This document shows positions 27,471-35,207 of a stretch of 64,000 bases of DNA, one piece after another. This stretch comes from Candidatus Mediterraneibacter excrementavium. Its GTDB lineage: Bacteria > Bacillota > Clostridia > Lachnospirales > Lachnospiraceae. The position numbers were made by a program, and so were the translations under genes. The stretch is from positions 20,490 to 84,489 of the forward strand of contig DWVL01000008.1 in assembly GCA_019120275.1 (NCBI GenBank), written 5' to 3'. The notes below the pieces were generated by a model. That model ran no database searches, was not told the DNA's origin, and saw only the letters and a list, made by a program, of their open reading frames with translations. The number at the start of each line of letters is the position of its first letter. Positions within the stretch are counted from its first letter, which is position 1.

Positions 27471-28562
27471 ATGATTTCGAATCAGATACTACAGAATACG
27501 ATTGACGGATTAAAAGGAATATCCAGAGTTGATTTTTGCGTGCTGGATACAGAAGGAAAGGAACTGGCGGCTACATTTGATCATGTCCAGGACTGCGGAA
27601 GCGCGGTGACATCTTTTGTTGAATCTCCGGCTGACAGCCAGGTGATCCAGGGATGTCAGTTCTTTAAGATATTCGATGAACAGCGGCTGGAGTACGTGCT
27701 GCTTGCCGACGGGGATACTGAGGATGTGTATATGCTTGGAAAGATCGCGGCATTCCAGATCCAGAGTCTTTTGGTCGCGTATAAAGAACGGTTTGACAAG
27801 GATAATTTCATTAAAAATCTTCTTTTGGACAACCTGCTCCTGGTGGATATTTATAACCGTGCAAAAAAATTACATATTGACACAGAAGTAAAACGTGTTA
27901 TCTTTATTATTGAGACACTGCACGAAAAAGACAATGCTGCGCTTGAGAATGTAAGAAGTCTTCTCGGCGGAAAGTCAAAGGACTTTATCACAGCCGTTGA
28001 CGAGAAGAACATCATCGTTGTAAAGGAACTTTCTGAGAAGGACGGGAACCGGGAACTAGAGAAGATGGCGAAGGAAATGCTCGATACGCTCCACAGCGAA
28101 GGAAATGAGGAGCAGATCCGCATTGCCTACGGAACCATTGTCAACGATATAAAAGAAGTTTCCAAGTCCTATAAGGAAGCAAAACTTGCGCTTGATGTAG
28201 GAAAGATCTTTTTCGATGAGAAAGATATCGTGGCGTTTACGACTCTTGGGATAGGACGTCTGATCTACCAGCTTCCGATCCCGCTGTGCAAGATGTTTAT
28301 CAAAGAGATTTTCGAGGGGAAATCTCCGGACGATTTTGATGAGGAGACATTGACGACGATCAATAAATTCTTTGAGAACAGCCTCAATGTATCAGAAACG
28401 TCCAGACAGCTTTATATTCACAGAAATACTCTTGTTTACAGACTGGATAAGCTCCAGAAGAGCACCGGTCTGGATCTTCGCGTGTTTGAGGATGCCATTA
28501 CATTCAAGATCGCGCTGATGGTCGTGAAATACATGAAGTATATGGAATCGCTGGAGTATTGA
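27471..28562 (+). CDS. CdaR/PucR-type transcriptional regulator
   Basis: C-terminal HTH FFENSLNVSETSRQLYIHRNTLVYRLDKLQKSTGLDLR. Confidence 0.88.
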   Translation: MISNQILQNTIDGLKGISRVDFCVLDTEGKELAATFDHVQDCGSAVTSFVESPADSQVIQGCQFFKIFDEQRLEYVLLADGDTEDVYMLGKIAAFQIQSLLVAYKERFDKDNFIKNLLLDNLLLVDIYNRAKKLHIDTEVKRVIFIIETLHEKDNAALENVRSLLGGKSKDFITAVDEKNIIVVKELSEKDGNRELEKMAKEMLDTLHSEGNEEQIRIAYGTIVNDIKEVSKSYKEAKLALDVGKIFFDEKDIVAFTTLGIGRLIYQLPIPLCKMFIKEIFEGKSPDDFDEETLTTINKFFENSLNVSETSRQLYIHRNTLVYRLDKLQKSTGLDLRVFEDAITFKIALMVVKYMKYMESLEY

Positions 28563-28634
28563 ACCCCGGCGGACCATGCGCAGCGCACGATGCGGAAGCG
28601 TGCGGGCAGGAGTATGAATAATTAGGAGGAACTT

Positions 28635-29321
28635 ATGATTGAATTAAGAAAGGTGACGAAAGAGTATTCCAAGGGCAATGCGGCCCTCAATGGAGTATCC
28701 GTGAAGATCGAACGCGGGGAGTTCGTTTTTATCGTCGGCGACAGCGGATCGGGTAAATCCACCCTGATCAAGCTTATCATGAAAGAGCTGAATCCGACGG
28801 AAGGTACGATCATTGTAAACGGACAGAACCTGAACCGTATGAAGCATCGCAATATCGCGAAGTACAGGAGAGGCCTCGGCGTGGTTTTCCAGGATTTCCG
28901 TCTGCTGAAAGACAGAAATATTTATGAAAATATCGCATTTGCTCTGCGAGTAACTGAGACACCGACAAGAGTGATCAAGAAGAAAGTGCCGGCAGCGCTT
29001 TCACTGGTAGGTCTTGCGCAGAAATACAAGTCTTTCCCGAAGGAACTTTCGGGAGGCGAACAGCAGCGTGTCGCGATTGCCAGGGCTCTTGTAAATGAGC
29101 CTGCCATTTTGCTGGCCGACGAGCCGACTGGTAACCTGGATCCGACGAACTCATGGGAGATCATGAGTATTCTGAAGGAGGCCAATGAGCGTGGGACAAC
29201 TGTGCTTGTTGTAACGCATAACCAGGAAATCGTAAACGAGATGAACGAGCGCGTGATTACGATGAAACAGGGCGTGATCGTCAGTGATGAACAAAAAGGT
29301 GGGTATATAGATGAGAATTAG
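28635..29321 (+). CDS. ftsE: Cell division ATP-binding protein FtsE
   Basis: MIELRKVTKEYSKGNAALNGVS, GDSGSGKSTL, LSGGEQQRVAIARAL, LLADEPTGNLD. Confidence 0.95.
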   Translation: MIELRKVTKEYSKGNAALNGVSVKIERGEFVFIVGDSGSGKSTLIKLIMKELNPTEGTIIVNGQNLNRMKHRNIAKYRRGLGVVFQDFRLLKDRNIYENIAFALRVTETPTRVIKKKVPAALSLVGLAQKYKSFPKELSGGEQQRVAIARALVNEPAILLADEPTGNLDPTNSWEIMSILKEANERGTTVLVVTHNQEIVNEMNERVITMKQGVIVSDEQKGGYIDEN

Positions 29322-30264
29322 TACAATCGGATACGTAGGGAAACAGGGTGTTAAGAATATCTGGAGGAACAAGATGTTTTCACTCGCATCCATCGCGACG
29401 ATGTCAGCTTGTATCTTCCTGTTTGGATTATTCTTTTCGATCCTTGTGAATTTCCAGTATATTATCAGGACAGCCGAGGAAGGCGTTGCGATTACTGTTT
29501 TCTTTGATGAGGACGCCACCGAAGCGCAGAAAAAGTCGATCGGCGAACAGCTTGAGGCGCACGAAGGCGTGGCTGAAGTGGTTTATGTTTCGGCTGAGGA
29601 GGCCTGGGAGGAATTCCAGGAGGAATATTTTGGAGACAATCCGGAACTGGCGGAAGGGTTCAAGGATGACAACCCGCTGGCAAGTTCCGATAACTATGAA
29701 GTATATATGCAGACCATGGAGGATGACGGACAGAGTCTGATCGCAAGAAGCCGGTCACTCTCCGAGACGCAGAACAGCCTGGTAAAATTCGCCCAGGGAC
29801 TGGATGGCGTACGTGAAGTTAACAAGTCGGATGTGGTAGCGAATACGCTTTCCAGTGTAAACACACTGGTAGCGATCGTATCCATTGCGATCATCATCAT
29901 CCTGTTCGGCGTGTCGATCTTCCTGATCAGCAATACGGTTACCATGGGTATTACCGTCCGCAAGGAAGAGATCGCCATTATGAAATATATCGGAGCCAAG
30001 GACTTTGTAGTGCGGTCGCCGTTCGTGATCGAAGGTCTGATCATCGGTATCTTCGGTGCTGCGATCCCGCTGACGCTTCTGTATTTCCTTTATGATAAAG
30101 CAGTTGAATATATTATGACCAGATTCAGGATCCTGCAGAATATCATTGATTTCCTTCCGGTAGGAACGGTATATCAGATCCTTCTTCCGGTCGGACTGAT
30201 AATGGGTATCGGCATCGGTTTCCTCGGAAGTTACTTTACAGTGCGCAAACATCTGAAAGTGTAG
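29311..30264 (+). CDS. ftsX: Permease-like cell division protein FtsX
   Basis: GYVGKQGVKNIWRNKMFSLASIATMSACIFLFG; FtsX domain; overlaps ftsE. Confidence 0.95.
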   Translation: MRISTIGYVGKQGVKNIWRNKMFSLASIATMSACIFLFGLFFSILVNFQYIIRTAEEGVAITVFFDEDATEAQKKSIGEQLEAHEGVAEVVYVSAEEAWEEFQEEYFGDNPELAEGFKDDNPLASSDNYEVYMQTMEDDGQSLIARSRSLSETQNSLVKFAQGLDGVREVNKSDVVANTLSSVNTLVAIVSIAIIIILFGVSIFLISNTVTMGITVRKEEIAIMKYIGAKDFVVRSPFVIEGLIIGIFGAAIPLTLLYFLYDKAVEYIMTRFRILQNIIDFLPVGTVYQILLPVGLIMGIGIGFLGSYFTVRKHLKV

Positions 30265-30320
30265 GCAGGTTCTGGAAACAGCAGGAATGATCGAAGATTT
30301 TCGGTAAAATGATCAACAGT

Positions 30321-30359
30321 GAGGACAAAGCGGAGAAAAGTTCCGTTTTGTCCTCTTTT
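30321..30359 (+). terminator. Intrinsic terminator between ftsX and ctpA
   Basis: GAGGACAAAgCGGA...TCCGtTTTGTCCTC followed by TTTT. Confidence 0.8.
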
Positions 30360-30393
30360 CAGATTATCGGACGGACAATGGAGGGACTGGAAT

Positions 30394-31581
30394 ATGGAGG
30401 ATAAACGGAAAGGCTTTTTTTCGGGATTTATATCCGGACTGCTGGCGGGGATCCTGATCCTTGCAGTCATCTGCGGGGGAAAATATGTGCTTGACCGGAT
30501 GAATGGAGATTATACCGGCGGCCTGGTGTCGGAGAAGGATGTGAATGACAAGCTTGACCGGATCAATGAACTGATCGGCGGGATGTATCTCTATGAGGAG
30601 GATATCGACAGGGAAGCACTGATAGACGGCATTTATTCCGGATACACGGCGGCGCTGGGGGATCCGTATACCACATATTTTGATAAAGAGGAGACGGAAG
30701 AATTCAGGGATTCGATCGCCGGAGAATTCGGAGGGATAGGCGTTACGCTGTCCGGGCGGGCAGGGGAGGAATATGTCCTGAGCAATGTAGTCGAGGGCTC
30801 GCCTGCTGAACAGTCAGGGATACAGGATGGAGATGTTCTTCTTCAGGTTGACGGACATACGGTGTCCGGAGCGGATATCGAGACGGTTGTTTCATGGACT
30901 TCGGGGGAACCCGGAACAGAAGTGGTGCTGCGGATCCGCAGGGGCGATGAAGAAATGGATCTGACGCTGGTGCGGGATATCATCGAAGAGCAGACGGTAG
31001 AAAGTAAAATGATAGAAGCGGATATCGGGTATATCCGTATAAAAGAGTTTGATACAGTCACATATGAACAGTTCAAAGCAGCGCTGGCGGATCTCGAGAA
31101 CCGCGGTATGGGGCGGCTGATCATCGATCTCAGGGGCAATCCGGGCGGGAATCTCTCAACAGTGACGGATATGCTGGAACTGCTGCTCCCGGAAGGGATG
31201 ATCGTATCTACCAGAGATAAGTACGGCAACACGGAAGAATTTACCTGCGATGGCGAACACGAATTTCAAAAGCCGCTGGCAGTCCTTGTGGACGGACGGA
31301 GCGCAAGCGCGGCGGAGATATTCAGCGCCGCCGTTCAGGATCACGGAACAGGCGTTATCGTCGGGACACAGACATACGGGAAAGGCGTTGTGCAGCAGAC
31401 TGTGGATCTGGGAGACGGAACAAGCATGAAGATTACCATCGCGGAATATTATACGCCTTCAGGAAAAAGCATCAATGGAACCGGTGTGACGCCGGATGTG
31501 GAAGTAGAGTACGAGTATGATGAAGATGATCCGGAGAGAGATAATCAGCTGGAGAAGGCGATTGAAGTTGTAAATGGATAA
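30394..31581 (+). CDS. ctpA: S41 family C-terminal processing peptidase (PDZ domain)
   Basis: DPYTTYFDKEE, PDZ region, LIIDLRGNPGGNL, VDGRSASAAEIFSAAVQD, TYGKGVVQ; start refined to ATG 30394 since the longer ORF begins in the terminator. Confidence 0.93.
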   Translation: MEDKRKGFFSGFISGLLAGILILAVICGGKYVLDRMNGDYTGGLVSEKDVNDKLDRINELIGGMYLYEEDIDREALIDGIYSGYTAALGDPYTTYFDKEETEEFRDSIAGEFGGIGVTLSGRAGEEYVLSNVVEGSPAEQSGIQDGDVLLQVDGHTVSGADIETVVSWTSGEPGTEVVLRIRRGDEEMDLTLVRDIIEEQTVESKMIEADIGYIRIKEFDTVTYEQFKAALADLENRGMGRLIIDLRGNPGGNLSTVTDMLELLLPEGMIVSTRDKYGNTEEFTCDGEHEFQKPLAVLVDGRSASAAEIFSAAVQDHGTGVIVGTQTYGKGVVQQTVDLGDGTSMKITIAEYYTPSGKSINGTGVTPDVEVEYEYDEDDPERDNQLEKAIEVVNG

Positions 31582-31648
31582 AAAATGGAAATCGGGACGT
31601 AGTAAAATTCAATTTTACTACGTCCCGATTTCCATTTTTTATCCATTT
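31572..31648. repeat. Perfect 38-bp inverted repeat with 1-nt centre (possible bidirectional terminator)
   Basis: Arms 31572-31609 and 31611-31648 fully complementary; centre C31610. Confidence 0.95.
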
Positions 31649-31649
31649 G

Positions 31650-33191
31650 TCAGTCCTGTCTGTAATAACTGAAGAAGTCTTTCATCTTTTCCATGGCTTC
31701 TCTCAGAACCTCGATCCTTGGCAGATAAACGATGCGGAAGTGATCCGGCTGCGCCCAGTTGAATCCGCCGCCGTGGATGAGGAGAATCTTCTTTTCCCGG
31801 AGCAGATCAAGTGCGAAGTGCTCGTCGTTGGTGATGTTGAACTTTTTCGCGTCCATCTTTGGGAAGATATAGAATCCGGCTTTCGGCTTCACGGCGCTGA
31901 TGCCGGGGATATCGGTGAGCGCCTTGTAAATGTAGTCCCGCTGTTCGCGCACCCGTCCGCCCGGCGCGATATAGCCGCGCACGCTCTGGTGTCCGCCAAG
32001 TGCGGTCTGTACAATGGACTGGGCCGGTACGTTGGAGCAGAGCCGCATATTGGAGAGCATCTTCAGTCCTTCGATGTAGTCTTTTGCCACGCGTTTGTTG
32101 CCGCTCAGGATCATCCATCCAATCCGGAAGCCGGCGATCATGTGCGATTTGGACAGACCGCTGAAAGTGATGCAGAAAAGGTCCGGAGCCATAGAAGCAA
32201 TGGAAATATGTTCCGCATCGTCCATGACCAGGCGGTCGTAGATCTCGTCAGAGAAGATGATCAGCTGGTGCTCCCGCGCCACATCCACGATCTGCTGAAG
32301 GACTTCCTTCGGGTAGAGCGCACCGGTCGGGTTGTTGGGATTGATGATCACGATGGCCTTGGTGCGGTCGGTGATCTTTTTCTTAATGTCGTCAATGTCC
32401 GGATACCATTCGGATTCCTCGTCGCAGATGTAGTGGACCACATTGCCGCCGGCCAGTGTCGCGCATGCGGTCCAGAGCGGATAGTCGGGCGAGGGAATCA
32501 GGATCTCGTCGCCGTCGTCCAGCAGCGCGGACATACAGAGGTTGATCAGCTCGCTGACGCCGTTTCCTGTGTAAATGTCGTCTACTGAGACATTGGGGAT
32601 ATTTTTCAGCTGGGCATACTGCATGATCGCTTTTCTTGCTGAGAAAAGGCCCTGGGCGTTGGAGTAGCCCTCGCATTCGGCCAGCTGTTTGCGCATGTCG
32701 TAGATGACTTCATCCGGCGTGCGGAAGCCGAACGGAGCAGGGTTTCCGATGTTCAGTTTCAGGATCTGCGTGCCGTCTTCTTCCATTCTTGCCGCTTCGT
32801 CCACGACCGGTCCTCTTACATCGTATAAAACGTTGTCGAGTTTTGAAGATTTCTTAAAAGTCCGCATGGTCTGTACCCCCGTTTTCTTATTTATTCCTGT
32901 GTTGTTTAAATCTGTACTGTGTGCAGTCCGGACTGTTCCGGAATCGGATCGGTCCGGTGTCTGTGCTGCAGCCTGTCCGTCTCTCAGCCATGATTCTTCG
33001 ACGTGAAGTGTCTCAGCCAGAAAATGCATGATGTCCGGACGCGGGACCGTTTTCCCACTGACATACTGGCTGATATGGCTTTTTCCGAGCTTCACGCCGC
33101 ATCCGGCGGCAGTCCGGACCAGATCGATCTGTTTCATGCCCTTCCCTGCCATGGCTGAGGCAAGGCGCTGAGCGAATGTTTCGTTAGACAT
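31650..33191 (-). CDS. XRE-type HTH domain fused to class I (AlaT-like) PLP-dependent aminotransferase
   Basis: N-term KGMKQIDLVRTAAGCGVKLGKSHISQYVSGKTVPRPDIMHFLAETLHV; C-term KLNIGNPAPFGF, NPNNPTGALYPKEVL, FSGLSKSHMIAGFRIGWM; start refined to ATG 33191 behind AGGAG. Confidence 0.88.
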   Translation of the reverse strand: MSNETFAQRLASAMAGKGMKQIDLVRTAAGCGVKLGKSHISQYVSGKTVPRPDIMHFLAETLHVEESWLRDGQAAAQTPDRSDSGTVRTAHSTDLNNTGINKKTGVQTMRTFKKSSKLDNVLYDVRGPVVDEAARMEEDGTQILKLNIGNPAPFGFRTPDEVIYDMRKQLAECEGYSNAQGLFSARKAIMQYAQLKNIPNVSVDDIYTGNGVSELINLCMSALLDDGDEILIPSPDYPLWTACATLAGGNVVHYICDEESEWYPDIDDIKKKITDRTKAIVIINPNNPTGALYPKEVLQQIVDVAREHQLIIFSDEIYDRLVMDDAEHISIASMAPDLFCITFSGLSKSHMIAGFRIGWMILSGNKRVAKDYIEGLKMLSNMRLCSNVPAQSIVQTALGGHQSVRGYIAPGGRVREQRDYIYKALTDIPGISAVKPKAGFYIFPKMDAKKFNITNDEHFALDLLREKKILLIHGGGFNWAQPDHFRIVYLPRIEVLREAMEKMKDFFSYYRQD

Positions 33192-33210
33192 GGTAATCTG
33201 CTCCTGTGGT

Positions 33211-33313
33211 AAGTTCAAATCAGAAAGTTCAAAAACACAAGCAAAAGTTCAAAATTTACGAAAAGTTCAATTTGCGCTTGCTTAACTATATCACGGGAAA
33301 GTAAAAAGTTCAA
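33211..33313 (-). repeat. Five same-orientation copies of TTGAACTT (AAGTTCAA on +), putative operator array
   Basis: Copies at 33211-33218, 33225-33232, 33245-33252, 33263-33270, 33306-33313. Confidence 0.95.
33285..33313 (-). promoter_or_regulatory. Sigma-A-type promoter of the XRE-aminotransferase gene
   Basis: Minus strand: TTGAAC (33313-33308), 17-nt spacer, TATAGT (33290-33285); -35 coincides with the distal TTGAACTT copy. Confidence 0.75.
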
Positions 33314-33450
33314 TATTTAATTACTCATTTCAGCAAAAACGGAACTGATTTTCCTGAAATATATGTTATACTACTCATCAGACGTGAAGAGCCTCCCTGA
33401 GGGGGACTGGAATTTTACAGATATTTACAGTAAAGGATGGGATTATTATA

Positions 33451-35035
33451 TGAGAAGAAAGTGGCATCGTATCCTGGCGGCAGGGACTGCCTTCAGCTTC
33501 GTGCTGGCGTCGATGACGATGACGGCGTCTGCAGAAGGAGAGTCCGGGACAGGATCAGAACAGAATGCGAAAGAAATTACCATTTACCATACAAATGATA
33601 CCCACGGGTATCTGGAAGGCGATGATGAGTCGGTCATCGGTCTTCCGCTCGTCGCAGGCCTGAAAAAAGCGGATGAAAACGCGATCCTTGTGGATGCGGG
33701 CGATGCGACGCAGGGCCTTCCGCTTGCATCGCTCACAAAAGGGAATGATGTGATCGAACTGATGAATCTGGCGGATTATGATCTGATGGTGCCGGGCAAT
33801 CATGAGTTCGACTTTGGCACGGCAGCATTTCTTGAGAATGTAAATCTGGCAGAGTTCCCGGTGATCTCGGCCAATATATACCGGGACGGCAGCCTTCTCC
33901 TGGACGGAACGCAGGAAGGTAATGAGGGATGCCATACGGTGATTGAACGCAACGGTGTAAAGATCGGTTTCTTTGGACTTACGACAGTGCATACCGCTTC
34001 GGCGACAAATCCGGAAGGCCTGGACGGAGTGGAGTTTACAGATGAGATCGAAGCGGCGAAAGTGGAAATTGGTCATCTGGAAGAGGCCGGTGCGGACGTG
34101 GTGATCGCTGTAACACATATGGGTGACGAGACCGGCGGGGCGCCGTGTACATCGGCGGATCTGGCTGAGGCCATGGCCGGAGAATATGCGGGCAGACTGG
34201 ATGCGATCATTGACGGGCACAGCCATACGGTTGAAAATGACAAAGTAAATGATGTTCTCATAGTGCAGACCGGGATCGGAATGACAGTGAGACGAAGATC
34301 ATTCTTGCAGGGAATAATTATATCCTGAGCGGCGGCAACGATTATAACATGCTGGGAAATCTTCCCAAATATGCGGAGGCAGGCGGCGAGCTGGAGACGA
34401 TCCGCTCTTATATAGAAAAGAATCTTGAGAACGGAACACTGACCGGCTATGCCGGAACCGAGGGCAGGATTTCCTACACCGGCAGCGTCTATCAGTCGGA
34501 AGACTATACAGTATCTGTGCAGATCGTGGATGAAGCGGGAAATCCCTGTGCGGACAGAGAAATATCCTACCGTGTGGACGGCGGCGAAGGGATCATGGGG
34601 AAGACTGATTCCGATGGGTACCTGAAGATCACGCTCTCAGACGGCGGGCACGGGATCCGCGTGTCGGATGCACAGGCGGAAGTATACGCGGACAATTATA
34701 CGGGGATCGGACTTGTGACAGATGCGCTTCGTCCGGCTCTTAAGCTGACCGCTCCGGCGCCGGGAAGCGAGATCCCGGTGGAAGAACCGGGGATACCGGA
34801 CCCGGAACCGACCCCAGAGCCGGAACCAATCCCGGAGCCGGAACCTGAGCCGGAGCCAGTTTCGCCGGCCGGGGATGAAGACGATGCCGGAGATGGAACG
34901 GCAGACGGCCGGGGAGCGGAGACGGATATCCCGGGAACCGGAGACAGCGCAATGCCGCAGCTTTATGCGTTTACGGCGCTGCTTGCAGCGACAGTGTTTG
35001 CGGCTGGAATTAAAAAAAGGATCAATAACCATTAA
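33451..35035 (+). pseudogene. Cell-wall-anchored 5'-nucleotidase/metallophosphatase, internally deleted and frameshifted
   Basis: Frame 1 (to 34328): signal peptide, HTNDTHGYLEGD, VDAGDATQG, PGNHEFDFG, DGHSHT; frame 2 resumes ETKIILAGNNYILSGGNDYNML near 34289, ends in Pro-Glu linker and IPGTGD sortase-like signal plus TM and KKR. Confidence 0.75.
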
Positions 35036-35045
35036 CAGATGAAAG

Positions 35046-35093
35046 CGTGCGCACCTGTGCCGGAATGAAGCGGCGGGGGGCGCACGTTTTTTT
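35046..35093 (+). terminator. Intrinsic terminator
   Basis: CGTGCGC...GCGCACG followed by T7. Confidence 0.75.
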
Positions 35094-35115
35094 AGTGTGA
35101 GAAAATATTCTGAAA

Positions 35116-35142
35116 TTAGCACTCAAGGCTTGACAGTGCTAA
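35116..35142 (+). promoter_or_regulatory. CIRCE element (HrcA operator) upstream of clpB
   Basis: TTAGCACTC-N9-CAGTGCTAA, one mismatch from canonical GAGTGCTAA arm. Confidence 0.93.
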
Positions 35143-35158
35143 CAACATTTGCTATATT
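35130..35158 (+). promoter_or_regulatory. clpB promoter overlapping CIRCE
   Basis: TTGACA (35130-35135), 17-nt spacer, TATATT (35153-35158). Confidence 0.8.
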
Positions 35159-35207
35159 TCCAATAGAACACGAAAACAATAGTGTCTGCCTGAAGGAGGG
35201 AAGTACT

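Noticed and set aside
30319-30394. N-terminal extension of the ctpA ORF
   Set aside because: Lies inside a strong terminator hairpin; the ATG at 30394 follows a GGAGGG SD and gives a normal N-terminal TM.
31647-32588. 313-aa plus-strand ORF
   Set aside because: Antisense to the aminotransferase domain, which has clear PLP-enzyme motifs.
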